Origin: Novosphingobium aureum
GTDB lineage: Bacteria; Pseudomonadota; Alphaproteobacteria; Sphingomonadales; Sphingomonadaceae
Assembly (NCBI RefSeq): GCF_015865035.1
Contig: NZ_JADZGI010000001.1
Span: 1,550,001 to 1,614,000 of the forward strand
DNA length: 64,000 nt
Direction of reading: 5' to 3'
Under the pieces are notes generated by a model. It saw only the letters and a program-made list of their open reading frames with translations, was not told the DNA's origin and ran no database searches. Positions 9,149 through 18,520 of this stretch are shown one piece after another (positions within the stretch are counted from its first letter, which is position 1; every line of letters begins with the position of its first letter). A program made the translations under genes and the position numbers.

Positions 9149-11557
9149 ATGGAAATGCCCTTGAATCTTCTTCCGCTCCTTCCGCTCCGCGATATCGTCG
9201 TGTTTCCCGGCATGGTTGTCCCGCTCTTCGTGGGACGCGAGAAATCGGTAGCCGCGCTCGAGGCCGCGATGGCGGGGGAAAAGGACATTTTCCTGCTGGC
9301 GCAGCTCGATCCTGGCTGTGACGATCCTGACCGCGACGATCTTTACGACACCGGCGTCGTTGCCTCGGTGCTGCAGCTGCTCAAGCTGCCCGACGGTACC
9401 GTCCGCGTTCTGGTCGAAGGCCAGGAACGTGCCAAGCTCGAGCGACTGCGGGCCGAGCAGGGCGAAGAGGGGGAGATGCTCGTCGCTGAAGTGGCGATGC
9501 TAGAAGAGGTCGAGGCCGAGGGGACCGAAGTCTCGGCGATGATGCGTTCGGTAATCGACCAGTTCGCCGAATATGCCAAACTTAACAAGAAACTGAGCCA
9601 GGACGCGGGCGACCAGCTCGACGATATTGAGGAACCGGCCAAGCTCGCCGACACCGTCGCCGCGCAGCTTTCTGCAAAGGTTTCCGACAAGCAGGCGGTG
9701 CTCTCCGAGAACGACCCGCTCAAGCGCCTCGAGATGGTCTATTCCTTCATGGAAGGCGAACTCGGCGTCCTGCAGGTCGAGCGCAAGATCCGCGGGCGCG
9801 TCAAGCGCCAGATGGAGAAGACCCAGCGCGAATACTACCTGAACGAGCAGCTCAAGGCGATCCAGTCCGAGCTCGGTGGCGGCGAAGGCGATGAGGCCAA
9901 CGAGCTGCAGGAGCTTCAGGAGAAGATCGAGAAGACCAAGCTCTCGAAGGAAGCTCGCGAGAAGGCGAACGCCGAACTCAAGAAGCTCAAGTCGATGCAG
10001 CCGATGAGCGCCGAGGCGACTGTCGTGCGCAATTATCTCGACGTGCTGCTGGGGCTTCCCTGGGGCAAGAAGAGCAAGCTCAAGCGTGACATCTCGACCG
10101 CGCAGGACGTGCTCGATTCCGACCACTACGCGCTCGACAAGGTCAAGGACCGCATCATCGAGTATCTCGCGGTCCAGGCGCGCACCAACAAGCTCAAGGG
10201 GCCGATCCTGTGCCTCGTCGGCCCTCCGGGCGTTGGCAAGACCTCGCTTGGCAAGTCGATCGCCAAGGCGACTGGGCGCGAATTCATCCGCCAGTCGCTG
10301 GGCGGCGTGCGCGACGAGGCCGAGATTCGCGGTCACCGCCGCACCTACATCGGTTCGCTGCCGGGCAAGATCGTCTCGAACCTGCGCAAGGCGGGCAAGT
10401 CGAACCCGCTGTTCCTGCTCGACGAGATCGACAAGCTTGGACAGGACTTCCGGGGTGATCCGGCCTCGGCACTGCTCGAGGTGCTCGACCCCGAACAGAA
10501 CGCCAAGTTCCAAGATCACTACCTCGAACTCGACATCGATCTGTCGGATGTCATGTTCGTGTGCACCGCGAACAGCCTCAACCTGCCGCAGGCGCTGCTC
10601 GACCGCATGGAGATCATCCGCCTCGAGGGTTACACCGAGGACGAGAAGGTCGAGATCGCCGAGCGCCACCTGATCGCCAAGCAGGTCGAGGCGCATGGGC
10701 TCAAGGACGGTGAGTTTACGCTCACCCAGGAAGGCCTGCGCGACCTGATCCGCTACTATACCCGCGAGGCCGGCGTGCGTACGCTCGAGCGCGAGATCGC
10801 AAGGCTGGAACGGAAGTCGCTGCGCCAGATCCTCGAGGGCAAGGCGCAGACCGTCACGATCACTCCGGACAACCTCGCCGAGTATGCCGGGGTGCGCAAG
10901 TTCCGCCATGGTATCTCGGAAGAGGAACACCAGGTCGGTGCGGTCACCGGGCTTGCCTGGACCGAGGTCGGCGGCGAACTGCTCACCATCGAAAGCGTGA
11001 CGGTGCCGGGCAAGGGCCAGATCAAGGCGACCGGCAAGCTGGGCGAGGTGATGAACGAATCGATCCAGACCGCCTGGAGCTTCGTGAAGGCACGCTCGCC
11101 GGCCTATGGCATCAAGCCGAGCGTATTCCACAAGCGCGACATCCACATTCACCTTCCCGAAGGCGCCGTGCCCAAGGACGGTCCCTCGGCCGGTATTGGC
11201 ATGGTCACCTCGATCGTCTCGACGCTCTCGGGCGTGCCGGTACGCAAGGACGTCGCGATGACCGGCGAAGTCACGCTGCGTGGCCGTGTGCTGCCGATCG
11301 GCGGGCTCAAGGAAAAGCTGCTGGCCGCTCTTCGCGGGGGCATCACCACGGTGCTGATCCCCGAAGAGAACCGCAAGGACCTCGCCGAGATTCCCGATAA
11401 CGTGAAGCAGGGGCTCGAGATCATCCCAGTCAGCCACGTCGATGAAGTGCTCTCGCGCGCGCTTACCGACAAGCTTACCGAGATCGAGTGGACCGAGGCT
11501 GACGAACTGGCTGCGGCACCGCCGCACAGCCCCTCGAGCAGCGCGACGGCACACTAA
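9149..11557 (+). CDS. lon: ATP-dependent protease Lon
   Basis: 802 residues from the ATG at 9149 (a second in-frame ATG is at 9155). The N-terminal substrate domain begins LLPLLPLRDIVVFPGMVVPLFVGR. The AAA+ module has Walker A GPPGVGKTSLGKSIA near residue 358 and Walker B FLLDEIDKLG near 423. The protease domain has the catalytic Ser in PKDGPSAGIGM near residue 679 and the Lys in GGLKEKLLAA near 720, so the Ser-Lys dyad is intact. Lon degrades misfolded and regulatory proteins in the cytosol as a hexamer. A sigma-32-like promoter lies upstream and a hairpin terminator follows. Confidence 0.97.
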   Translation: MEMPLNLLPLLPLRDIVVFPGMVVPLFVGREKSVAALEAAMAGEKDIFLLAQLDPGCDDPDRDDLYDTGVVASVLQLLKLPDGTVRVLVEGQERAKLERLRAEQGEEGEMLVAEVAMLEEVEAEGTEVSAMMRSVIDQFAEYAKLNKKLSQDAGDQLDDIEEPAKLADTVAAQLSAKVSDKQAVLSENDPLKRLEMVYSFMEGELGVLQVERKIRGRVKRQMEKTQREYYLNEQLKAIQSELGGGEGDEANELQELQEKIEKTKLSKEAREKANAELKKLKSMQPMSAEATVVRNYLDVLLGLPWGKKSKLKRDISTAQDVLDSDHYALDKVKDRIIEYLAVQARTNKLKGPILCLVGPPGVGKTSLGKSIAKATGREFIRQSLGGVRDEAEIRGHRRTYIGSLPGKIVSNLRKAGKSNPLFLLDEIDKLGQDFRGDPASALLEVLDPEQNAKFQDHYLELDIDLSDVMFVCTANSLNLPQALLDRMEIIRLEGYTEDEKVEIAERHLIAKQVEAHGLKDGEFTLTQEGLRDLIRYYTREAGVRTLEREIARLERKSLRQILEGKAQTVTITPDNLAEYAGVRKFRHGISEEEHQVGAVTGLAWTEVGGELLTIESVTVPGKGQIKATGKLGEVMNESIQTAWSFVKARSPAYGIKPSVFHKRDIHIHLPEGAVPKDGPSAGIGMVTSIVSTLSGVPVRKDVAMTGEVTLRGRVLPIGGLKEKLLAALRGGITTVLIPEENRKDLAEIPDNVKQGLEIIPVSHVDEVLSRALTDKLTEIEWTEADELAAAPPHSPSSSATAH

Positions 11558-11583
11558 GCCTCGGCACATCGCTGATTACAGGG

Positions 11584-11613
11584 AAGGCGGCACTTAACGG
11601 TGCCGCCTTCTCT
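11584..11613. terminator. Bidirectional terminator between lon and the DUF418 gene
   Basis: AAGGCGGCAC (11584-11593) pairs perfectly with GTGCCGCCTT (11600-11609) over a six-base loop. It sits between the two convergent stop codons and is followed by a pyrimidine-rich CTCTCGTTT. Confidence 0.75.
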
Positions 11614-11629
11614 CGTTTGAAGGTGTCGC

Positions 11630-13021
11630 TCAGGCCCTGCCCGGTTCGAGGCCGGGCAAAGGCGGCTGCGGCTGGCCAGCCGAGGCGTGCCGGAACTTCT
11701 GAAGCTTGCCGTAAGACAGCGAGCGCCAGGCCCATTCGAGCGGACCGCAAGCGAAATAGCGCAGCCACACGTTGGCGAAGATCAGCATTCCCGCATTGAT
11801 CGCGGTTGCAAGCAGTGCGAGCTGGGCCCAAGCCATTGTGTCCCACAGACCGAGCCCCCAGGGCGCGAAGACGAACCACAAGGTCAGCACGCTGGTGCCG
11901 ATGTAGATAGTGAAGGCCATGCGTCCCGCCGCCTTGAACGGAGCAAGCAGCGCTTTCGTCGCAGGCAACTTCACCATGGCGTTGAACAGGCCGACATGAC
12001 CCAGTGTCACAAGCAGCCGGGCAGGCTCGCGCGGGATATAGGACAGTTTGGGGTCCATGGTGAAGCTGTAGGCCTCGCTCAGTTCCCAGATGCGAAGGCC
12101 ACAGCCGGTGGCGTAGCAGGCCAGGGCGAGCCCGAGGTAGAAGCGCAGCGATCGCGCGCCCTGGATCACGCCCAGCTTCCACAAGGCCATCCCCAGCAGC
12201 ATCGTGCAGGCAGCCTCACTCACGTTGATGACCGTGTCGAAGAAGCTGCCGAAGATCTTGCTCCACGTCGCCCAGTTGAAGGCCAGCAATGCGGCAGGTG
12301 AGCCTTGTGCCGCTTCGGCGGCGGCCTTCTTGATCTTGACCTGCTTGCCTTCGATCGGGTTGTCGAGATCGAGCATTCGCACGCGCGCCTGCCAGGCATC
12401 GAGCTTTTTCTGGTCTTCCTTGTCCAGCGATTTGCCACTGGCAGCCTTTGTCTCGAGTTCCTGCGCGGTTGCGATCATCTCGCCACGGGCCTGATAGCCC
12501 ACCGCACCACCGCCTCCCGGCCAGCCAATCATCGTCGCTGCGGCATAGAGCAGGCCACATGCGATCAGGACCCCTGGAGAAAGCTTGCGAAACGTGAACA
12601 CGAAGAGCGCGGCAAGGCCATAAATGAGCAGGATATCGCCGACCCAGCCGATCACGAAAATGTCGATCAGGCCGAAAACGAAGAGCCACAGGTTACGCCG
12701 CAGATAGAGGTCCGCGATTGCGACCGGGCCGTCTGGTTGCATGGCCTTGGCGGTAAGCACCATCACGCCGGCCCCGAAAAGCAATTCGAACATGCCGCGC
12801 TGGGTGCCGTTCCAGAACACGCGGATGAAGGAATAGACCGCAGCGTCGGCGTCGCTCCAACCCATGCGGCGCGGATCGGACATCCATTCGCCGAAGTTCG
12901 AGCCCATGTAGGGAATGTTCATGTAGAGGATGCCGAGGATGGCAATCCCGCGCATGATGTCGAGAACCTCGATCCGGGACTTGCCGGTAACCGGATTTAG
13001 TCGAACGTCCTGTGCTGTCAT
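11630..13021 (-). CDS. DUF418 family membrane protein
   Basis: 463 residues with many hydrophobic segments. It begins with IEVLDIMRGIAILGILYMNIPYM, the characteristic N terminus of DUF418/YeiB proteins, and ends with the DUF418 C-terminal signature CGPLEWAWRSLSYGK. A hydrophilic loop of about 70 residues (roughly 195-265) interrupts the membrane segments. These are inner-membrane proteins of unknown biochemical role, distantly related to acyltransferase-3 proteins. The start is well set by the GGAGGGG ribosome binding site a few bases upstream. An AT-rich island lies upstream of it. Confidence 0.88.
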   Translation of the reverse strand: MTAQDVRLNPVTGKSRIEVLDIMRGIAILGILYMNIPYMGSNFGEWMSDPRRMGWSDADAAVYSFIRVFWNGTQRGMFELLFGAGVMVLTAKAMQPDGPVAIADLYLRRNLWLFVFGLIDIFVIGWVGDILLIYGLAALFVFTFRKLSPGVLIACGLLYAAATMIGWPGGGGAVGYQARGEMIATAQELETKAASGKSLDKEDQKKLDAWQARVRMLDLDNPIEGKQVKIKKAAAEAAQGSPAALLAFNWATWSKIFGSFFDTVINVSEAACTMLLGMALWKLGVIQGARSLRFYLGLALACYATGCGLRIWELSEAYSFTMDPKLSYIPREPARLLVTLGHVGLFNAMVKLPATKALLAPFKAAGRMAFTIYIGTSVLTLWFVFAPWGLGLWDTMAWAQLALLATAINAGMLIFANVWLRYFACGPLEWAWRSLSYGKLQKFRHASAGQPQPPLPGLEPGRA

Positions 13022-13428
13022 TGCGCCCCTCCATTGCCCAGGCGCTAGGATACGCTAATCAAGGTTTGAATAAAGGGTGCGTAATGATATAAATATATAT
13101 CTGTAATATATGGTTTTATTGATTTATTTTGTAAATATACTTGATACCTAATTCGGGTGATCCTTGCGTGGTTTTGCCTAAGAGGTGGCGGGGGACGGGG
13201 CGCAGTTTGCCGTGCGCTCAGCGAGACGGTGGCTCAGCTGGCAGCGGGCATACGCAAGGCCATATCCATGCGGTTAAGCTGGCGAGAAATGTAATATTCT
13301 TATCTGTTTGTCGGTAAAATGCGCAAGCATTGCACATGGCGGCTTGCCTCCTTGGCGATCACCCTGTATCGGCCCGCCTTCGCGCAGGCGGATGTCCGCT
13401 TGCGCGTTTTGCTAAGAAGGATCTTGAA
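13022..13428. other. Intergenic region between divergent DUF418 gene and asd, with AT-rich island
   Basis: About 407 bp without a convincing gene. The stretch 13070-13155 is strongly AT-rich (runs such as GATATAAATATATATC and TTGATTTATTTTG) in an otherwise GC-rich chromosome. From 13160 to 13300 the composition returns to GC-rich. A GC-rich inverted repeat (CCGCCT / AGGCGG, about 13375-13393) and a ribosome binding site AAGAAGGA (13414-13421) precede asd. Promoters for both genes must lie here; I could not fix good -35/-10 pairs. Confidence 0.7.
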
Positions 13429-14454
13429 ATGGGTTACCGGGTAGCCGTCGTCGGTGCGACCGGAAATGTCGGCCGCGAAATGCTTGCCATCCTCGCCGAG
13501 CGTGAGTTCCCCTGCGACGAGATCGCGGCGGTGGCTTCGTCGCGTTCGACCGGGACGGAAATTGAGTACGGCGAGACCGGCAAGAAACTCAAAGTAAAGA
13601 ACATCGAGCACTTCGACTTCACCGGCTGGGACATCGCCCTGTTCGCCGCCGGGTCGGAGCCGACCAAGATCTATGCCCCCAAGGCCGCCGCGCAGGGCTG
13701 CGTGGTGATCGACAATTCGTCGCTCTACCGCATGGACCCGGACGTGCCGCTGATCGTGCCCGAGGTGAACCCCGAGGCGATCGACGGTTATACTGCGAAG
13801 AACATCATCGCCAATCCGAACTGCTCGACCGCGCAGATGGTCGTGGCATTGAAGCCGCTGCACGATGCCTTCGGCATCAAGCGCGTCGTCGTTTCGACCT
13901 ACCAGTCGGTTTCCGGCTCGGGCAAGGCGGGCATGGACGAACTGTTCGAGCAGAGCCGCGCGATCTTCGTGGGCGACCCGGTCGAGCCGCGCAAGTTCAC
14001 CAAGCAGATTGCCTTCAACGTGATCCCGCACATCGACGTCTTCCTCGACGACGGTTCCACCAAGGAAGAGTGGAAGATGGTGGTCGAGACCAAGAAGATC
14101 ATGGATCCCAAAGTCAAGGTCCAGGCGACCTGCGTGCGCGTCCCGGTCTTCGTGGGGCACTCGGAATCGCTCAACATCGAGTTCGAGAAGGAAGTCTCGG
14201 CCGAGCAGGCACAGGACATCCTGCGCGAAGCGCCGGGCGTGATGCTCGTCGACAAGCGCGAGGACGCTGGTTACGTCACGCCGATCGAATGCGTCGGCGA
14301 TGGCGCGACTTACGTGAGCCGCGTTCGCGAGGACCCGACGGTGGAGAACGGCCTCGCGCTGTGGTGCGTATCGGACAACCTGCGCAAGGGCGCCGCGCTC
14401 AACGCCGTGCAGATCGCCGAACTGCTGGGTCGCCGTCACCTCAAGAAGGGGTGA
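13429..14454 (+). CDS. asd: Aspartate-semialdehyde dehydrogenase
   Basis: 341 residues from an ATG with AAGAAGGA ribosome binding site 7 bases upstream. The N-terminal NADP-binding motif is VAVVGATGNVGREML; the active-site cysteine is in NPNCST near residue 132; the SVSGSGKAGMDEL segment follows. It reduces L-aspartyl phosphate to aspartate semialdehyde, the branch point to diaminopimelate/lysine, threonine and methionine, so it also feeds peptidoglycan synthesis. Followed by a strong hairpin terminator. Confidence 0.97.
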   Translation: MGYRVAVVGATGNVGREMLAILAEREFPCDEIAAVASSRSTGTEIEYGETGKKLKVKNIEHFDFTGWDIALFAAGSEPTKIYAPKAAAQGCVVIDNSSLYRMDPDVPLIVPEVNPEAIDGYTAKNIIANPNCSTAQMVVALKPLHDAFGIKRVVVSTYQSVSGSGKAGMDELFEQSRAIFVGDPVEPRKFTKQIAFNVIPHIDVFLDDGSTKEEWKMVVETKKIMDPKVKVQATCVRVPVFVGHSESLNIEFEKEVSAEQAQDILREAPGVMLVDKREDAGYVTPIECVGDGATYVSRVREDPTVENGLALWCVSDNLRKGAALNAVQIAELLGRRHLKKG

Positions 14455-14490
14455 TCGTTTTCCGGCTTTGCAATCGCCGGGATTGATAGG

Positions 14491-14525
14491 AAAAGGCCTC
14501 CGGACAGATTCCGGGGGCCTTTTTC
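14491..14525 (+). terminator. Rho-independent terminator of asd
   Basis: AAAAGGCCTCCGG (14491-14503) and CCGGGGGCCTTTT (14511-14523) form a 13-bp stem with one T-G wobble, a seven-base loop, and end in a T run. Very clear. It abuts the start codon of the next gene at 14526. Confidence 0.88.
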
Positions 14526-15197
14526 ATGCGTTTTGATCGTTTTGTCATGCGAGCCAACTTGATCGGTCTTGGCGTACTGCTCGCAATTTGTCTGTTGATG
14601 GCAGGGTTCGCTGCCATGGAGGCTTGGAAGTTTCACAGTAGTGCGAATGATTATCCTGGTCCCGGCCTCGAACGATCGGCAGGAGGTCCGACCGGCCAGA
14701 TATTCGGCGCACCGCAAGGCAAGATCACGGTGTACGCTTCAAGTGGTGATGATCCTGACTCGGTTCACGATGTGCGACTGATAGACATGCAGTCCGGAGC
14801 GCAAGCCAGCCTCGCTGCCGATCCTCGCGCAAATGTCTATGGGACGATGAATGTCGGGTCGCTGGGCTATATCGGGCTCGTGGAAACCGGACAGCGCGAC
14901 CAACGACCTGTCTTCGATTTCGTCCTCGTTCGTTTCTCCGACATGTCCCGCCACAAGCTGGCCTCTGGTCTCGATGCGCTGGATGCGGTGACATTGCTCG
15001 ATGATTCGAGCTTTTCTGCGATCCTGTGGGACACGCGAAAAGATGCGCGGTTCGTGGTCATGAATGTTGACGGACCCAAGATCGTCGTAAGTCGGAAGCT
15101 CGAGTTCGGCGAAGAGGAGAAAGAGGAGAAAGAGATTACCGAGCAGGTCGAAATCGGCGCGCGCGATGTCCTGGCCTCCAGGAATAAGTTCGATTGA
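14526..15197 (+). CDS. Hypothetical single-pass membrane protein
   Basis: Up to 223 residues. One hydrophobic segment near residues 10-32 anchors an otherwise soluble, mostly beta-predicted region; near the C terminus there is a short acidic Glu/Lys cluster (EFGEEEKEEKE). I do not recognise a family. The ATG at 14526 touches the terminator stem of asd, so a start at the ATG 14547 (MRANLIGLGVLLAI) with transcription beginning within or after the hairpin is also possible. Composition is less GC-rich than its neighbours by eye. The AhpD-like gene follows after 73 bp with its own strong ribosome binding site. Confidence 0.55.
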   Translation: MRFDRFVMRANLIGLGVLLAICLLMAGFAAMEAWKFHSSANDYPGPGLERSAGGPTGQIFGAPQGKITVYASSGDDPDSVHDVRLIDMQSGAQASLAADPRANVYGTMNVGSLGYIGLVETGQRDQRPVFDFVLVRFSDMSRHKLASGLDALDAVTLLDDSSFSAILWDTRKDARFVVMNVDGPKIVVSRKLEFGEEEKEEKEITEQVEIGARDVLASRNKFD

Positions 15198-15270
15198 ATG
15201 ACTGCCTTTGACTTGTGGCAATGCCCATATCGGATGAACCTGCAAGTGTTCCCAAGAAGGAGGCACGTCC

Positions 15271-15636
15271 ATGTCGAAAAGCAACTTCCACGACTGGCCG
15301 CAGATGGCCAAGGACCTCAACCCCGCGATCGGCGAACTGAAGCGCTCGACGCCGGGGCCGATGCAGGCGTTCTCGGAGATGGGCAAGGCGGCGCTCGCGC
15401 CGGGGGCGCTCGACACGAAGACCAAGGAACTGATCGCGCTGGGTATCGGTGTCGCGGTGCGCTGCGGGCCTTGCATCACCTACCATGCCTCGGGTGCACA
15501 ACGCGCCGGCGCCACGCGCGAGGAGATCGCCGAGGCCATGGGGCTGGCGGTCTACATGGGCGCTGGACCCTCGGCGATGTATGCGGCGCAGGCGCTCGAG
15601 GCCTTCGATCAGTGGCAGGAGAAGGCTTCGGGATGA
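15271..15636 (+). CDS. Carboxymuconolactone decarboxylase/AhpD-like protein
   Basis: 121 residues with the CMD-family core: TKELIALGIGVAVRCGPCITYH, where Cys65 and Cys68 form the CxxC motif and a His follows three residues later, as in AhpD-type alkylhydroperoxidases. The rest (AGATREEIAEAMGLAVYMGAGPSAMY) is the family's helical dimerisation region. The CxxC suggests thiol-dependent peroxidase or disulfide chemistry rather than decarboxylation; the substrate is unknown. AAGAAGGAGG is centred about 10 bases before the ATG. A hairpin follows the stop. Confidence 0.88.
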   Translation: MSKSNFHDWPQMAKDLNPAIGELKRSTPGPMQAFSEMGKAALAPGALDTKTKELIALGIGVAVRCGPCITYHASGAQRAGATREEIAEAMGLAVYMGAGPSAMYAAQALEAFDQWQEKASG

Positions 15637-15644
15637 TCCCGGCT

Positions 15645-15661
15645 GCCTGCATCCGGCAGGC
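15645..15661 (+). terminator. Weak hairpin after the AhpD-like gene
   Basis: GCCTGC (15645-15650) and GCAGGC (15656-15661) form a 6-bp stem with a five-base loop, followed by TTGAAAC. Short, so uncertain. Confidence 0.35.
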
Positions 15662-15718
15662 TTGAAACACCGCTCGCTTGTCGCCAAGGACGGGGTGTGA
15701 AGTCCCGAGGCTGGAGAT

Positions 15719-16486
15719 GTGCGAGTGAATGAGGTCGAAACGCGGTTCGTCGAGGGACTGGGCGGAGCAAGGCTGGCCGTCCATTGCATGGGCGAGGAAA
15801 GCGCAAGGCCGCTGGTTCTCGTCCATGGGCTGTTCTCGAGCGCGGAGGTCAACTGGATCAAGTTCGGCAATGCCGCGCTGCTCGCGGCCTCGGGCTACCG
15901 CCTCTACATGCCCGACCTTCGCGCGCACGGTAAGAGCGCCGCACCGCATGACCCGGGTGCCTATCCCGAGGACGTGCTGGTCGAGGACCTTCAGGCCACG
16001 ATCTCGCAGCTTAGCCTCGACGACTACGATCTTGGCGGCTTCTCGCTCGGTGCGCGTACGGTGGTGCGCGGTGTTCTGGCAGGGCTTGCTCCGCGCAGGC
16101 TTGTACTGGGGGGCATGGGGCTCTCGGGCCTGTCCGGATGGGCGCGCCGCTCGGCCCACTTCATCGACGCGATCGACCGTTTCGGGACGATCGAGCGCGG
16201 CGATCCGGCGTTCACAGCGCAAGCCTTCATGAAGTCGATGCAGATCGACCGCGTGGCCGCGCGCCTCCTGCTCACTTCCGTCGACGACACGCCCGCCGAG
16301 GCCATTGCAAGCATTACCATGCCCACGCTGTGCGTATGCGGGGCGCAGGACCAGGACAACGGCTCGGCGCAGGAACTCGCCGCGGCGCTGCCCGAGGGGC
16401 ACTACGTCGAGACACCTGGCAATCACATGTCGTCGGTAACCTTCAAGGACATGGGCCGGGCCATTGCAGAATTCCTAGACGCCTAG
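15719..16486 (+). CDS. Alpha/beta hydrolase
   Basis: 255 residues. The alpha/beta-hydrolase fold shows in LVLVHGLFSS (oxyanion region), the nucleophile elbow GGFSLGAR (Gly-x-Ser-x-Gly), the acid in CGAQDQDNG and the catalytic His in GNHMSS near the C terminus. The cytosolic hydrolase could act on an ester or thioester; nothing in the sequence fixes the substrate. The start is a GTG at 15719, with a second GTG at 15725; a GAGGCTGGAG ribosome binding site precedes either. It follows the AhpD-like gene by about 80 bp in the same direction. Confidence 0.87.
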   Translation: MRVNEVETRFVEGLGGARLAVHCMGEESARPLVLVHGLFSSAEVNWIKFGNAALLAASGYRLYMPDLRAHGKSAAPHDPGAYPEDVLVEDLQATISQLSLDDYDLGGFSLGARTVVRGVLAGLAPRRLVLGGMGLSGLSGWARRSAHFIDAIDRFGTIERGDPAFTAQAFMKSMQIDRVAARLLLTSVDDTPAEAIASITMPTLCVCGAQDQDNGSAQELAAALPEGHYVETPGNHMSSVTFKDMGRAIAEFLDA

Positions 16487-16571
16487 ACGCGAGCGATAAT
16501 CAGGGGAGGGCGGGGCGTGCCTTGTTGATCTGTTCGCGATGCGCGCTAATCCTGCGCCATCAGGAAAGATA

Positions 16572-18425
16572 ATGAGGGCATCCCTAATGAATCGTGCTTC
16601 CACTGCATTGCTGGCGCTTGCCGCCAGCCTCAGCTTCGGCGCCGCCGTGCCTGCCTTCGCGCAGGACGACCAGGAGCAGTACCCGCATACCGCGCAAGGT
16701 GCCGCGCAGTTCATCGCCGACGTGGAACAGGACCTTGCCGTCTCTTCGGTTGAAAACGCACGGGTCAACTGGGTAAACTACACCTATATCACCGCCGATA
16801 CCGATGCGGTGGCTGCAGCGTCGAACGGGGCGATGACCGAGAAGCAGGTGGCCTACGCGGTCGAGGCGGCGAAATTCGCCGATGTGGCCGGACTCGATCC
16901 CGATGTTGCGCGCAAGCTGGGCATGCTGCGCCAGGGCATCGTCATTCCTGCGCCGACCACCGAGGGGGCAGCTGCAAAGCTGAGTGAGATCACCACGCGC
17001 CTGTCGTCGACCTACGGCAAGGGCCGCGGCACGCTCGATGGCAAGGAGATCAACGGCTCGGACATCGAGGAGGAGATGGGCAACCTCGAGCACACCCCGG
17101 CCGAATTCGCCGAGATGTGGACCAGCTGGCACGATAACGTCGGCGCGCCGATGAAGGGTGATTACGTCGAGATGGTCTCGATGGCCAACGCCGGTGCGAA
17201 GGAACTGGGCTTCGACGACGTCGGCGCCATGTGGCGCTCGGGCTACGACATGAGCCCGCAGGAGTTTTCGGCCGAGACCGAACGGCTGTGGCAGGAAGTG
17301 AAGCCCCTTTACATCGCGCTTCACACGTACGTGCGTCGCAAGCTCAGCGAGAAGTACGGCAGCGATGTCCAGCCCGCGACCGGCCCGATCCGCGCCGATC
17401 TGCTCGGCAACATGTGGGCACAGGAATGGGGCAGCATCTACCCGCTCGTCGCGCCTGAAGGTGCAGGCGATCTGGGCTACGACATCGGCGATCTGCTCAA
17501 GGCCCAGGGCAAGACCCCGGTCGACATGGTCAAGGCAGGCGAGGGCTTCTACTCCTCGCTCGGCTTCGATCCGCTGCCCGATACCTTCTGGGTTCGCTCG
17601 ATGATCACCAAGCCTGCCGACCGTGAGGTGATCTGTCACGCCTCGGCATGGGACGTCGACAACAAGGATGACCTGCGCATCAAGATGTGCACCAAGGTGA
17701 ATTCGACCGATTTCATCACGATCCACCACGAACTGGGGCACAACTACTACCAGCGCGCCTACAACCAGCAGCCGCTGCTGTATCTTGGCGGCGCGAACGA
17801 CGGCTTCCACGAAGCGATCGGCGACTTCATCGCGCTCTCGATCACCCCGCGCTACCTCGTGCAGATCGGCCTGCTCGACGAGAGCAAGGTGCCCAGCGCC
17901 GACAAGGATATCGGCCTTCTGCTGCGTCAGGCCATGGACAAGGTCGCGTTCCTGCCCTTCGGCCTGATGATCGACCGCTATCGCTGGGGCATCTTCGACG
18001 GTTCGATCAAGCCTGCGGACTACAACGAGGCCTGGACCAAGATGCGCCTCGACTATCAGGGCATCACCCCGCCGAGCGAGCGTCCCGCCGATGGCTTCGA
18101 CGCTGGCGCCAAGTACCACGTTCCGGGCAACACGCCGTATACCCGCTACTTCCTCGCGCGCATCCTGCAGTTCCAGTTCTACCAGGCAGCCTGCAAGCAG
18201 GCGGGCTGGAAGGGGCCGCTGCACCGCTGCAGCTTCTACGGCGACAAGAAGGTCGGCGAGAACCTCGACAAGATGCTGAGCATGGGCATGTCCAAGCCAT
18301 GGCCCGAGGCGCTTGAGGCCTTCACCGGTTCGCCGAAGATGAGTGCAAAGCCGATGCTTGCCTACTTTGCGCCGCTCAAGAAGTGGCTCGACGAGCAGAA
18401 CAAGGGGCAGAAGTCGGGCTGGTAA
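16572..18425 (+). CDS. Peptidase M2 family (ACE-like) dipeptidyl carboxypeptidase
   Basis: 617 residues. A signal peptide (MNRASTALLALAASLSFGAAVPAFAQ) sends it to the periplasm or beyond. The zinc site is HHELGH near residue 385 (HExxH) with the third ligand Glu in GFHEAIGDF near 413, as in angiotensin-converting-enzyme-like metallopeptidases. ARILQFQFYQAACKQAG near the C terminus is a further M2 family signature. Bacterial homologues remove C-terminal dipeptides from peptides. The ATG at 16572 has AGGAAAG upstream; an in-frame ATG at 16587 is the alternative. A strong terminator follows. Confidence 0.93.
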   Translation: MRASLMNRASTALLALAASLSFGAAVPAFAQDDQEQYPHTAQGAAQFIADVEQDLAVSSVENARVNWVNYTYITADTDAVAAASNGAMTEKQVAYAVEAAKFADVAGLDPDVARKLGMLRQGIVIPAPTTEGAAAKLSEITTRLSSTYGKGRGTLDGKEINGSDIEEEMGNLEHTPAEFAEMWTSWHDNVGAPMKGDYVEMVSMANAGAKELGFDDVGAMWRSGYDMSPQEFSAETERLWQEVKPLYIALHTYVRRKLSEKYGSDVQPATGPIRADLLGNMWAQEWGSIYPLVAPEGAGDLGYDIGDLLKAQGKTPVDMVKAGEGFYSSLGFDPLPDTFWVRSMITKPADREVICHASAWDVDNKDDLRIKMCTKVNSTDFITIHHELGHNYYQRAYNQQPLLYLGGANDGFHEAIGDFIALSITPRYLVQIGLLDESKVPSADKDIGLLLRQAMDKVAFLPFGLMIDRYRWGIFDGSIKPADYNEAWTKMRLDYQGITPPSERPADGFDAGAKYHVPGNTPYTRYFLARILQFQFYQAACKQAGWKGPLHRCSFYGDKKVGENLDKMLSMGMSKPWPEALEAFTGSPKMSAKPMLAYFAPLKKWLDEQNKGQKSGW

Positions 18426-18450
18426 GCCTTTGGGCTCGAGTCAAACAGAG

Positions 18451-18486
18451 AGGGGGAGCGAACCGGTCTGGTTCGCTCCCCCTTTT
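18451..18486 (+). terminator. Rho-independent terminator after the M2 peptidase gene
   Basis: AGGGGGAGCGAACC (18451-18464) pairs with GGTTCGCTCCCCCT (18470-18483) over five bases and is followed by TTT. Because the stem is symmetric it may also serve the convergent amn gene. Confidence 0.85.
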
Positions 18487-18520
18487 GCTTTGGCGGGCAG
18501 GCCGCGAAGGTGGCGTGCAA

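Noticed and set aside
11636..11660. tRNA T-arm-like sequence (GCCCGG TTCGAGG CCGGGC)
   Set aside because: It lies in the last codons of the DUF418 gene (PGLEPGRA), and no acceptor or anticodon stems surround it.
15271..15636. Calling the 121-residue gene a 4-carboxymuconolactone decarboxylase
   Set aside because: The CxxC motif indicates an AhpD-like thiol protein, and no aromatic-degradation genes are nearby.
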